This document shows, in pieces, positions 25,140 through 33,313 of a DNA stretch of 64,000 bases; positions within the stretch are counted from its first letter, which is position 1; every line of letters starts with the position of its first letter. A program made the translations under genes and the position numbers. Source of the stretch: LMUY01 sp965276785 (GTDB lineage: Bacteria; Pseudomonadota; Alphaproteobacteria; Acetobacterales; Acetobacteraceae); contig OZ255629.1 of the NCBI GenBank assembly GCA_965276785.1, forward strand, positions 372,001 through 436,000. Reading direction: 5' to 3'. Below the pieces are notes generated by a model that was given only the letters and a program-made list of their open reading frames with translations, made no database searches and was not told the origin of the DNA.

Positions 25140-26783
25140 GTGCAGTCGGTTTTCCGCTACCTCATCCTTGCCCTGCTCGCACACCCCGCCTTCGCTCAGC
25201 CGCACCACACCCTCACCATCGGCGTGGCCTCGTTCCCCTCCACGCTGCACCCGGCCATCGACCCCGAGGTGATCAAGTTCTACGTCCTCGGCTTTGCCGA
25301 CCGGCCCGTCACCACCTACGACGCGAACCACCAGCTCGTCTGCCTGCTCTGCACCGAAATCCCAACACTGGCGAACGGCGGTGCCAAGCTCGAAGGCCAA
25401 GGCATGGCCGTCACGGTGCGCTTCAAGCCGGGCCTCACCTGGGCCGACGGCGCGCCGTTGGGGGCAGCGGATCTCGCCTTTACCGCCGAAGTCGGCCGCG
25501 ACCCCAACAGCGGCTTTGCTAACACCCACGACTGGACCCGCATCAGCCGGGTGGACGTGGTGGACCCGCTCACCGCCGTGCTGCACTTCTCCGAGCCATT
25601 CTACCAATACAACGTGCTGGCCGAGATCCTGCCGGCCCATCTGGAGCAGCCGGTCTATCAGGCGGCGCGCAACGCTGGGGGCTATATTGACACCAGCCAT
25701 TACAATCGGGACCCGACCAATCCGGGGCTATACAATGGACCCTACCGCATCACCCAGGTCGACACCGGCAGCGACCTGATCCTGGACCGCAACGAGCATT
25801 GGGCCGGCTCGCGCCCGTATTTCGACCGCATCGTGATCAAGACCATCGGCAACACCGCAGCCCTGCAAGCTAACCTGCTGTCTGGGGACGTGGACCTGGC
25901 GCCGGCCGATGGGGTGGCGCTGACGCTGGATCAGGTGCTGGCGCTGCAGCGGCAGGACCCCGGCCGCTTCACCTACGCCTACAAGCCCAACCTCTCCTAC
26001 ACCCATGTCGATCTGCAACTCGACAATCCCATGCTGGCGGATGTGCGGGTGCGGCGCGCCCTGCTGCTGGGCATCGACCGGCAGAGCATTGTCGACAAGC
26101 TGATGGGCGGCCGTGCGCCAGTGGCAAACAGCTTCACGAGCCCGCTCGAGCCGCAATACACCCCGGACATCGTCACCTACCCCTACGACCCGGCGCGCGC
26201 CCGGGCTCTGCTGGCCGAGGCGGGCTGGCATCCGGGGGCAGACGGGATCTGCCGCAACGCCGCCGGGCAGCGGCTGAGTTTCGAGTTCACCACCAGCACC
26301 GGAGTGCGGGTACGGGAATTGCTGCAGCAAGTCATGCAGAGCCAGTGGCATGACATCGGCATCGAGGTGACCATCCACAACGAGCCGCCGCGCACGCTGT
26401 TCGGCGAAACGCTGAAGCACCGCGCCTTTACCGGGCTGGCGATGTTCACCTGGAGCACGGCGGTAGAGAGTTCACCGCGGCAAATCCTCTCCAGCGGCCA
26501 AATCCCCGTTGCCGCAGATAATTGGGGCGGCACTAACTACACCGATTTCCGCAGCCCGAGGATGGACGCCGATATCGACGCCATGGAACGCGAGCTGGAT
26601 TTTGCCAAGCGCAAGCCGATCTGGGCCGACATGCAGCGCCTCTATGCTGACCAGCTCCCCGTCTTGCCGCTGTTCTTCGGCGTTGACGCGCATGTCTGGC
26701 CGCTTTGGCTGCACGGCGTCACGCCAACCGGCACCAATGCCCCGTCGAGCCTCTGGGCGGAGTTTTGGCGCGCCGATGACTGA
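25140..26783 (+). CDS. Family 5 (peptide-type) ABC transporter substrate-binding protein
   Basis: This encodes 547 residues from a GTG at 25140, chosen because it yields a proper signal peptide, MQSVFRYLILALLAHPAFAQ; an in-frame ATG at 25095 would place the start inside the repeat. Mature sequence HTLTIGVASFPSTLHPAID, CLLCTEIPTL and the HVDLQLDNPMLADVRVRRALLLGIDRQ region are typical of DppA/OppA-like proteins. It is clearly a tandem paralogue of the IS-disrupted gene and probably carries the remaining periplasmic binding function. It overlaps the ATPase gene by 8 bases. The ligand is not evident. Confidence 0.88.
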   Translation: MQSVFRYLILALLAHPAFAQPHHTLTIGVASFPSTLHPAIDPEVIKFYVLGFADRPVTTYDANHQLVCLLCTEIPTLANGGAKLEGQGMAVTVRFKPGLTWADGAPLGAADLAFTAEVGRDPNSGFANTHDWTRISRVDVVDPLTAVLHFSEPFYQYNVLAEILPAHLEQPVYQAARNAGGYIDTSHYNRDPTNPGLYNGPYRITQVDTGSDLILDRNEHWAGSRPYFDRIVIKTIGNTAALQANLLSGDVDLAPADGVALTLDQVLALQRQDPGRFTYAYKPNLSYTHVDLQLDNPMLADVRVRRALLLGIDRQSIVDKLMGGRAPVANSFTSPLEPQYTPDIVTYPYDPARARALLAEAGWHPGADGICRNAAGQRLSFEFTTSTGVRVRELLQQVMQSQWHDIGIEVTIHNEPPRTLFGETLKHRAFTGLAMFTWSTAVESSPRQILSSGQIPVAADNWGGTNYTDFRSPRMDADIDAMERELDFAKRKPIWADMQRLYADQLPVLPLFFGVDAHVWPLWLHGVTPTGTNAPSSLWAEFWRADD

Positions 26784-27738
26784 TGTCTTGACGGTGAGCG
26801 ACCTCTCGGTCGCGTTCCCCGTTGCCCGTGGCATGCGGGAGGTGGTGGCCGGCGTCGGCTTCCGCGTTGCGGCCGGGCGGACCTTGGGGGTGGTGGGGGA
26901 GAGCGGCTGCGGCAAGTCCATGACAGCGCTGGCGGTGATGGGGCTGGTGCCGGGCCCGGGCCGGGTGGGCGGCTCAGTGCGGCTGCAAGGGCGGGAGATG
27001 CTGGGCGAGCCGGCCGCGGTGTGGCGCAAACTGCGCGGCGAACGCGTGGCCATGGTGTTCCAGGAACCGATGACCGCGCTGAACCCGGTGATGACGGTGG
27101 GGCGCCAGATCGCCGAGGTCATGGTGCTGCACCAGCGTATGAGCTGGAAGCAGGCGGGGGCGCGGGCGGTGGAGTTGCTGGCCGATGTCGGCATCACCTC
27201 GCCGCGGGAGCGGGCGGCGGCCTATCCGCACCAACTGTCGGGGGGCATGCGGCAACGCGCCATGATTGCAATGGCGCTCGCCTGCCGCCCGGCGCTGCTG
27301 ATCGCCGACGAACCGACCACGGCGCTGGACGTGACCATCCAGGCGCAAATCCTCGACTTGATGCTGGCGCTCCAGGAGGAAATCGGCACCGCGATCCAGT
27401 TCATCAGCCACAACCTGGCGGTGGTGAGCGAGATCGCGCACGAGATTATCGTGATGTATGCCGGCCGAGTGGTGGAGCGCGCGCCGGCCGACGCGCTGTT
27501 CGGCCAGCCGCTGCACCCTTACACGCTGGGCCTGATCGCGACCTTGCCCGATCCGGCCCGGCGGCAGGCAGAGTTGCCGGTGATCCCGGGCGGCGTGCCG
27601 AACCTGGATGCGGGGTTTGTGGGCTGCCGCTTTGCCGACCGTTGCGGGAGGGGGGATGCGAGCTGCCGCCGCGCCGAACCGCCGTTGGAGGAGGTGGAGC
27701 CGGAGCACTGGGTGGCATGCTTCAAGGTCGGGATGTGA
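26776..27738 (+). CDS. Peptide-type ABC transporter ATP-binding protein (DppD/OppD-like)
   Basis: This encodes 320 residues from ATG 26776, overlapping the binding-protein stop. Walker A is VGESGCGKSM, Q-loop MVFQEPMTALNP, signature LSGGMRQRAMIAMAL, Walker B LLIADEPTTALDVT, H-loop ISHNL. The C-terminal oligopeptide-transporter extension with Cys residues (GCRFADRCGRGDASC) is intact. DppD-type ATPases normally pair with DppF and two permeases; none of those is nearby, and the gene ends against convergent ribA. It may serve permeases encoded elsewhere. Confidence 0.93.
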   Translation: MTDVLTVSDLSVAFPVARGMREVVAGVGFRVAAGRTLGVVGESGCGKSMTALAVMGLVPGPGRVGGSVRLQGREMLGEPAAVWRKLRGERVAMVFQEPMTALNPVMTVGRQIAEVMVLHQRMSWKQAGARAVELLADVGITSPRERAAAYPHQLSGGMRQRAMIAMALACRPALLIADEPTTALDVTIQAQILDLMLALQEEIGTAIQFISHNLAVVSEIAHEIIVMYAGRVVERAPADALFGQPLHPYTLGLIATLPDPARRQAELPVIPGGVPNLDAGFVGCRFADRCGRGDASCRRAEPPLEEVEPEHWVACFKVGM

Positions 27739-27757
27739 CGGTGCCGGGTCCTCGCCG

Positions 27758-28843
27758 CTATTCCAGGAAGTGCCGGAACCGCGTCGCCTTGGTGTGCAGG
27801 TAGCCGTCGTTCCAGCCGTTGCCGGCGAACAGCAGGCTCTCGCGGCCCGCGACGTCGATGCCGTGCGCGGCCAGCGTCGCAATCTTATCCGGATTGTTCG
27901 TCAGCAGGCGCACACGCACCAGGCCCAAGTCGCGCAAAATCGCCGCCGCGACCTGGAAATCGCGTTCGTCGGCGGCAAAGCCGAGCGCGCGGTTGGCGTC
28001 CACCGTGTCCAGGCCGTGGTCCTGCAGCGCATAGGCGCGCAGCTTGTTGGGCAGGCCGATCCCGCGGCCCTCCTGCGCCATATACAGCAGCGCGCCCGCC
28101 CCCTCGGCGGCCATGCGGGCGATGGCGCCGCGCAGTTGCGGCCCGCAATCGCAGCGCAGGCTGCCGATCAGGTCGCCGGTGAAGCATTCCGAGTGCACCC
28201 GCACGAGCGGTGCGGCGGCGAGTTCGGGCCGGCCCACCAGCACGGCGTAGTGCTCCGCGCCGGTGTCGCTGGAGCGGAACGCCACCACGCGCGTGTCGGG
28301 CGCCTGTTCGAGCGGCACCTGTGCCTCGCTCACCCGCACCAGCACGCTGGCGCTGAGCGCGGCATGCCGCAGCACGTCGGCCGGGGGCGGCCCGACCCGG
28401 CCCGGCGCCGGGACACAGAGCAACGCCGGCAGCACCCTGGCCAGCACCGCCAGCGCCAAGCCCGCCTCCGCTCCCGGCGGCGCCACGGCGGGCATCACCG
28501 GTGGGTTTGGCCCAGCCAGGCGATGGGTTGGGTCCGACAACGCCCGCACCTCTTCGAGCGTCAATCCGGCGGCTTCCAGGGCCACGATGGGTCCGGGCGG
28601 AAGCGCCGGCAGCAAGGCTTTCGCCCGCTCCGCAGACAACAGCAGCAGGCGTGGGCCGCCGGCGCTGCGGTCCAGGCTGGCCAGGCCCGCAAGGTCGGCC
28701 GTTTCCGCGGCCAGCAACGCGACCGCCGGGTCGGAATCTCCCCCGAGAATGGCGGGCATGCCGCGCCGCAGCGCGATCACCGCGGCTTCAACGGCGCGGA
28801 GCCGGTCGGTGGGCGCGGTCAGGGCGGAGGGCACGTCGGGCAT
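27758..28843 (-). CDS. ribA: GTP cyclohydrolase II with degenerate RibB-like N-terminal domain
   Basis: This encodes 361 residues. The C-terminal half (about 165-361) is RibA: zinc site HSECFTGDLIGSLRCDCGPQL (three Cys), catalytic region MAQEGRGIGLPNKLRAYALQD and LLTNNPDK. It opens GTP to the first riboflavin precursor. The N-terminal half keeps the shape of DHBP synthase (AVEAAVIALRRGMPAILGG) but lacks its acidic catalytic motif (D-R-E-N-E-G-D), so it should not make dihydroxybutanone phosphate. Such RibBX-A fusions occur in alphaproteobacteria. No FMN riboswitch is visible upstream. Confidence 0.92.
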   Translation of the reverse strand: MPDVPSALTAPTDRLRAVEAAVIALRRGMPAILGGDSDPAVALLAAETADLAGLASLDRSAGGPRLLLLSAERAKALLPALPPGPIVALEAAGLTLEEVRALSDPTHRLAGPNPPVMPAVAPPGAEAGLALAVLARVLPALLCVPAPGRVGPPPADVLRHAALSASVLVRVSEAQVPLEQAPDTRVVAFRSSDTGAEHYAVLVGRPELAAAPLVRVHSECFTGDLIGSLRCDCGPQLRGAIARMAAEGAGALLYMAQEGRGIGLPNKLRAYALQDHGLDTVDANRALGFAADERDFQVAAAILRDLGLVRVRLLTNNPDKIATLAAHGIDVAGRESLLFAGNGWNDGYLHTKATRFRHFLE

Positions 28844-28924
28844 TGCAATTGCGCCAGGACTGGAGAGGACCGCACCGGCGCGCCGGCAGTGGCGAGCACG
28901 GTCGCCACAGCAAGTATGATCTAT

Positions 28925-28942
28925 CCCTCGTTCAAACGAGGG
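28925..28942. promoter_or_regulatory. Perfect inverted repeat between divergent ribA and response-regulator genes
   Basis: CCCTCGT and ACGAGGG form seven perfect pairs around TCAA. There is no T-run, and the position between two divergent genes suits an operator or a leader hairpin rather than a terminator. Role inferred from position. Confidence 0.4.
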
Positions 28943-29138
28943 GCAAGGTCACGGAAATGTGTGCCATCGGCGGTAAGCGGCGTCCGATTGGTCGGGCCGC
29001 CGCCGCGTTGTGATGCCGACCTGGACAAGCTCACGAAATATTGGGCACACCTTAACGGCTGCTTGCTGCGCAGCCAGAGATATCGGCAGTCGCGGCCGCC
29101 AGCTGGGCCGCTGAACGTTAGTATGAAGGAAGTCGCTG

Positions 29139-29855
29139 ATGGCGGGCGAGCGCCCAATCCTGATCGTGGACGATGACCTTTCGTTACGCGAAACGCTAGT
29201 CGAGCAGTTGCAGTTTGACGGTGAATTTACTGCCGAGGAGGCCGGGTCGATCGGCGAGGCAGAGACCAAGGTGACCGCCCGCGACTCACGGTTCGATGCG
29301 GTGATCTTGGATGTGGGCTTGCCCGATGGCGACGGACGCGACCTGTGTGCGGCCTTGCGGCGCCAGGGCATGCGCATGCCGATCATCATGCTGACCGGTT
29401 CGGACGACGAGGCGGATGTGGTGCGCGGGCTGGACGCAGGCGCCAACGACTACATCGCCAAGCCCTTCCGCCTCGCCGAACTGCTGGCGCGGTTGCGCGC
29501 GCAGTTGCGTATTTTCGAGAACAGCGAAGACGCCGTGTTCACCATTGGGCCCTACACCTTCCGGCCGTCGGCCAAGCTGCTGCAGGAGCCGATCCGCAAT
29601 CGGCGCATCCGGCTGACCGAGAAGGAAGCGGCCATCCTGAAGTTCCTCTATCGCGCCGGCACGCGTCCGGTGGCGCGGCAGGTGTTGCTGAACGAGGTTT
29701 GGGGCTACAATGCGGCGGTGACGACGCACACGCTGGAGACCCACATCTACCGCTTGCGGCAAAAGATTGAGCCCGACCCGGCCAACGCGCGCCTGCTGGT
29801 CACGGAGGGCGGCGGCTACCGGCTCGACCCGCAAGGCGTGCCGCCGGTCGCGTAG
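29139..29855 (+). CDS. OmpR/PhoB-type response regulator, orphan
   Basis: This encodes 238 residues. The receiver domain has the acidic pocket Asp11-13, the phosphoacceptor Asp58 in DAVILDVGLPDGDG, the MLTGSDD threonine and the YIAKPF lysine. The winged-helix DNA-binding domain follows (RIRLTEKEAAILKFLYRAGTRPVARQVLLNEVWGYN and HTLETHIYRLRQKIEPD). It is a transcription factor controlled by phosphorylation. No histidine kinase gene is adjacent, so its partner is elsewhere. Its 3' end meets accC across a double hairpin. Confidence 0.93.
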   Translation: MAGERPILIVDDDLSLRETLVEQLQFDGEFTAEEAGSIGEAETKVTARDSRFDAVILDVGLPDGDGRDLCAALRRQGMRMPIIMLTGSDDEADVVRGLDAGANDYIAKPFRLAELLARLRAQLRIFENSEDAVFTIGPYTFRPSAKLLQEPIRNRRIRLTEKEAAILKFLYRAGTRPVARQVLLNEVWGYNAAVTTHTLETHIYRLRQKIEPDPANARLLVTEGGGYRLDPQGVPPVA

Positions 29856-29870
29856 TTGCCGCTCTCGATC

Positions 29871-29928
29871 GTAGGGCGGGTGCAACCCGCCTCTTCCTTG
29901 GCACCACGGCGGGTCTCACCCGCCCTAC
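29871..29928. terminator. Twin hairpins between convergent response regulator and accC
   Basis: Two perfect small hairpins, GGCGGGT-GCA-ACCCGCC (29875-29891) and GGCGGGT-CTC-ACCCGCC (29908-29924), are nested in a larger 11-bp inverted repeat, GTAGGGCGGGT / ACCCGCCCTAC. There is no T-run. The site, between two converging stop codons, suggests bidirectional termination or a REP-like element. Confidence 0.6.
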
Positions 29929-29934
29929 GCCTCC

Positions 29935-31278
29935 TCACGCAGCGGATACAAACCGTTCCAACCAGTGGATGTCGTAGTCTCCGGCGTTGAACGCCGGGTC
30001 GGCGGCGATGCGCTGATGCAGCGGGATCGTGGTCTTGATTCCGACCACGGCAAACTCCTCCAACGCCCGCCGCAGCCTGGCAATCGCTGCCGGGCGGTCA
30101 TCGGCGTGCACGATCAGCTTCGCGACCAGGCTGTCGTAGTAGGACGGCACGGCATACCCGGCATACAGCGCCGAATCGACCCGTACGCCCAAGCCGCCGG
30201 GGGCGTGGAACACCTCCACCAGGCCGGGAGTCGGCACGAACGTCTCCGGGTCTTCCGCCGCCACGCGCACCTCGATGGCGTGGCCGCTGAAGCGGATGTC
30301 CGCCTGGGTGTAGCCCAGCGCCTGCCCGGCCGCGATGCGCAACTGCTCCCGCACGATGTCGATGCCGGTGACCATTTCCGTCACCGGATGCTCCACCTGC
30401 AGCCGGGTGTTCATCTCGATGAAGGCGAACTGGCCGTCCTGATACAGGAACTCGAGCGTGCCGGCATTGCAGTAGCCCAGCTTGGCCAGTCCGGCCGTGA
30501 CGGTGGCGCCAAGGGCATCGCGCTCCGCCGCCGTCAGGGCAGGGGAGCCGGCCTCCTCGAGCAGTTTCTGATGCCGCCGCTGCAGCGAACAGTCCCGCTC
30601 GCCTAAATGCACCACGGCGCCGAATCGGTCCGCCAGCACTTGCAGCTCGATGTGGCGTGGGCGGTCGAGGTATTTCTCCAGGTAGACCTCGTCGCGGCCG
30701 AACGCCGCCCGTGCCTCTGCCCGTGCCACCCGCCAGGCTTCCGGCAGGTCGGCCGCGGTCTGCGCCACCTTCATGCCCCGGCCGCCACCGCCGGCCGCGG
30801 CCTTGATCAGCACGGGATAGCCGATCCCGTCGGCAACGCTGGCGGCCTGCGCCAGATCGGCCACCGCGCCCGGGCTGCCCGGCACCAGCGGCACCCCCAG
30901 CGAGGCCATCGCGGCCTTGGCGGTAATCTTGTCCCCCATCATGCGGATATGCGCCGCCGAAGGGCCGATGAAGGTCAGGCCATGTTCCTCCACCATCTCC
31001 GCAAACCCGGCGTTCTCCGACAGGAAGCCATAGCCCGGATGGATCGCGTCCGCCCCGGTGACGGACGCTGCGGTCAGGATGGCCGGGATGTTGAGGTAGC
31101 TGTCCCGCGCCGGGGGCGGCCCAATGCACACGCTCTCGTCGGCCAGCCGGACGTGCATCGCCTCCGCATCGGCGGTCGAGTGGACGGCAACGGTGGGGAT
31201 CCCCAACTCGCGGCAGGCGCGTTGCACCCGCAGCGCCACTTCGCCGCGATTGGCGATCAGGACTTTGCCGAACATCAC
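29935..31278 (-). CDS. accC: Biotin carboxylase subunit of acetyl-CoA carboxylase
   Basis: This encodes 447 residues. The N-terminus FGKVLIANRGEVALRVQRACRELGI, the glycine-rich ATP-grasp loop KAAAGGGGRGMKVA, and FIEMNTRLQVEHPVTEMVTGIDIV are the biotin carboxylase signature. The enzyme carboxylates biotin on AccB, the first step of fatty acid synthesis. The start overlaps the stop of accB (ATGA at 31275-31278), so the two are coupled. The order aroQ-accB-accC is common in alphaproteobacteria. Confidence 0.97.
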   Translation of the reverse strand: MMFGKVLIANRGEVALRVQRACRELGIPTVAVHSTADAEAMHVRLADESVCIGPPPARDSYLNIPAILTAASVTGADAIHPGYGFLSENAGFAEMVEEHGLTFIGPSAAHIRMMGDKITAKAAMASLGVPLVPGSPGAVADLAQAASVADGIGYPVLIKAAAGGGGRGMKVAQTAADLPEAWRVARAEARAAFGRDEVYLEKYLDRPRHIELQVLADRFGAVVHLGERDCSLQRRHQKLLEEAGSPALTAAERDALGATVTAGLAKLGYCNAGTLEFLYQDGQFAFIEMNTRLQVEHPVTEMVTGIDIVREQLRIAAGQALGYTQADIRFSGHAIEVRVAAEDPETFVPTPGLVEVFHAPGGLGVRVDSALYAGYAVPSYYDSLVAKLIVHADDRPAAIARLRRALEEFAVVGIKTTIPLHQRIAADPAFNAGDYDIHWLERFVSAA

Positions 31279-31730
31279 TCGATCACCAGCAGCACCTCGC
31301 CATACTCCACCGGCTGGCCTGAACTGACCAGGATCTGGGCCACGATGCCCGCGCGGGGGGCCTTGATCTGGTTGAACGTCTTCATCGCCTCGATCAGCAG
31401 TACGGTTTGGCCCACCGTCACGGCTTGGCCCACGGTGACGAAAGCGGGTTGGCCCGGCTCGGGCGCGAGATAGGCCACGCCCACCATCGGGCTGGTGATG
31501 GTGTTGGCCGGATCGATTGCGAGCGTGGCCGGGGTAACGGCCGACGGCGTCGGGTAAACCGCAGCGACGGGCGCGGGTGCCGCGGCGACCGGGACGGCTG
31601 CGGCGGCTGGCATGCGGGCGACCCGGATGCGGCTCTCCCCGTCCTCGATTTCAATCTCGGTCAAGCCCGTCTCGGCAAGGATCTCGGCCAGAGCACGGAT
31701 TTCTGCGGTGTCAATCGGGAGGCGGCTCAT
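31275..31730 (-). CDS. accB: Biotin carboxyl carrier protein of acetyl-CoA carboxylase
   Basis: This encodes 151 residues. The biotin attachment lysine is in LIEAMKTFNQIKAP (A-M-K). An N-terminal helical part (DTAEIRALAEILAETGLTEIEIEDGESRIRVAR) is joined to the C-terminal biotinyl domain by an Ala/Pro/Val-rich linker, as usual. It lies 15 bases after aroQ and overlaps accC. Confidence 0.97.
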   Translation of the reverse strand: MSRLPIDTAEIRALAEILAETGLTEIEIEDGESRIRVARMPAAAAVPVAAAPAPVAAVYPTPSAVTPATLAIDPANTITSPMVGVAYLAPEPGQPAFVTVGQAVTVGQTVLLIEAMKTFNQIKAPRAGIVAQILVSSGQPVEYGEVLLVIE

Positions 31731-31745
31731 CCGTGGCGATGTCCT

Positions 31746-32213
31746 TCAGCGGTCCAGCAGCATATCGGCCATCGCGGTCAGCGCCAGGGCGTAGCCACGC
31801 ACGCCTAGGCCGCAGACCACACCCAGTGCCACGCGGGAGATCAGCGAATGCTGCCGGAACTCTTCACGGCGATGGATATTGGTCACATGCACCTCGATCA
31901 CCGGCAGCTCGCAAGCCAGCAGCGCGTCCATCAGCGCCACTGAGGTGGTGGTGTAGCCCGCCGGGTTGATCACGATCCCGGCGGCGTGGCCGCGGAACTC
32001 CTGCACCCAGGACACCAACTCGCCCTCGTGATTGGACTGACGGAAATCGATGGCGATCTGCAGCGCCTCGGCGGTCTCAGCGCAGAGGCCCTCCACGTCG
32101 TCCAGCGTGTCGCGCCCGTAAATCTCGGGTTGGCGCAGGCCGAGCAGGTTCATGTTGGGCCCGTTCAGGACGGCGATCAGCGGGATCGGACCGGGCGGCA
32201 GAGCGGCGGACAT
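31746..32213 (-). CDS. aroQ: Type II 3-dehydroquinate dehydratase
   Basis: This encodes 155 residues from ATG 32213 (MSAALPPGPIPLIAVLNGPN); the longer frame upstream adds an Arg-rich stretch unlike the family. Signature segments GPNMNLLGLRQPEIYG, FRQSNHEGELV, NPAGYTTTSVALMDAL and EVHVTNIHRREEFRQHS carry the active-site Tyr, Arg, Asn and His residues. It converts 3-dehydroquinate to 3-dehydroshikimate. First gene of aroQ-accB-accC. Confidence 0.95.
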   Translation of the reverse strand: MSAALPPGPIPLIAVLNGPNMNLLGLRQPEIYGRDTLDDVEGLCAETAEALQIAIDFRQSNHEGELVSWVQEFRGHAAGIVINPAGYTTTSVALMDALLACELPVIEVHVTNIHRREEFRQHSLISRVALGVVCGLGVRGYALALTAMADMLLDR

Positions 32214-32302
32214 AGGCAGGGCCGTAGCATGGCGCGTGTTGGCGCGTCCAACGGCCTCATGCCGCGCTTGCCGGCGCAAGCGTCAGTTCCCACTATAGGC
32301 GC

Positions 32303-32515
32303 ATGCCGGCACCCCTCACCTTGACGCTGAACGGCGAGACCCGCGAGCTCGCCGGGCCCGCCAACGTCGCTGCCTTGCTCGCCAGTCTCGGCCTCGATCA
32401 GCGTAAGGTAGCAGTCGAGCGCAATGAGGCCATCGTGCCGCGGTCCCTCTATCAAGCCACCGAACTGGCGCACGGGGACGCGCTCGAGATCGTGCATTTT
32501 ATCGGAGGCGGCTGA
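32303..32515 (+). CDS. thiS: Sulfur carrier protein ThiS
   Basis: This encodes 70 residues with the ubiquitin-like ThiS fold pattern (LTLNGETRELA, VAVERNEAIVPRSLYQATEL, GDALEIVHFIGGG) and the required C-terminal Gly-Gly, which is adenylated and thiocarboxylated. It donates sulfur to the thiazole ring of thiamine. It lies three bases before thiG. No TPP riboswitch motif is seen in the 89 bases upstream. Confidence 0.95.
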   Translation: MPAPLTLTLNGETRELAGPANVAALLASLGLDQRKVAVERNEAIVPRSLYQATELAHGDALEIVHFIGGG

Positions 32516-32518
32516 GCC

Positions 32519-33313
32519 ATGGATGGGATGATTGCGGCAGAGGGCGATAGTTGGACGGTGGCTGGTAGGCGGTTTCACTCGCGCCTGGTGGTGGGTACGG
32601 GCAAGTACCGTGACCTTGTCGAGACCGCCGCCGCCATCGAGGCGTCTGGCGCGGAGATCGTGACGGTGGCGGTGCGCCGGGTGAACCTGTCGGATCCGGC
32701 CGCGCCCATGCTGCAGGACTATGTGGACCCGAAACGCTACACCTATCTCCCCAACACGGCCGGCTGTCACACCGCCAAGGACGCGGTTCGCACGCTCCGG
32801 CTGGCGCGCGAGGCGGGCGGCTGGAACCTCGTCAAGCTCGAAGTGCTAGGGCCGCCGCCACATCTCTACCCCGATATGGCGGCGACCTTTGAGGCCGCCG
32901 AAGCGCTGATCTCCGACGGGTTCGAGGTGATGGTCTACTGCGCCGACGACCCGGTCGCCGCCAAGCGGCTTGAGGACATGGGTTGCGTCGCCATCATGCC
33001 GCTCGGTGCGCCCATCGGCTCCGGTCTTGGCCTGCAGAACCCGGCTATGCTCAGCATGTTGATCGAGCAGACGGGAGTTCCCCTGTTGGTCGACGCGGGC
33101 GTCGGGACAGCTTCGGATGCTGCCATCGCGATGGAACTCGGCTGCGACGCGGTGCTGTTGAACTCCGCCATTGCCCATGCGCGCGACCCGGTGGTGATGG
33201 CGCGGGCCATGAAGGCGGCGGTGGAAGCCGGTCGGCTGGCTTACCTGGCCGGCCGCATGCCCCGGCGAATGGGGGCTGATCCGTCCAGCCCGTTGACCGG
33301 GCTCATCCGCTAG
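32519..33313 (+). CDS. thiG: Thiazole synthase ThiG
   Basis: This encodes 264 residues. The TIM-barrel signature is intact: SRLVVGTGKY, LPNTAGCHTAKDAV, the imine-forming lysine in NLVKLEVLG, and VDAGVGTASDAAIAMELGCDAVLLNSAIAHA. It joins 1-deoxy-xylulose phosphate, ThiS thiocarboxylate and dehydroglycine (or glycine imine) into the thiazole phosphate. Only thiS-thiG are here; thiC, thiE and thiO/thiH are not in the window. Confidence 0.97.
   Translation: MDGMIAAEGDSWTVAGRRFHSRLVVGTGKYRDLVETAAAIEASGAEIVTVAVRRVNLSDPAAPMLQDYVDPKRYTYLPNTAGCHTAKDAVRTLRLAREAGGWNLVKLEVLGPPPHLYPDMAATFEAAEALISDGFEVMVYCADDPVAAKRLEDMGCVAIMPLGAPIGSGLGLQNPAMLSMLIEQTGVPLLVDAGVGTASDAAIAMELGCDAVLLNSAIAHARDPVVMARAMKAAVEAGRLAYLAGRMPRRMGADPSSPLTGLIR

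Noticed and set aside
32214..32302. TPP riboswitch upstream of thiS
   Set aside because: The 89 bases lack the CUGAGA and ACCUGAU elements of the TPP aptamer and are too short for the full structure.
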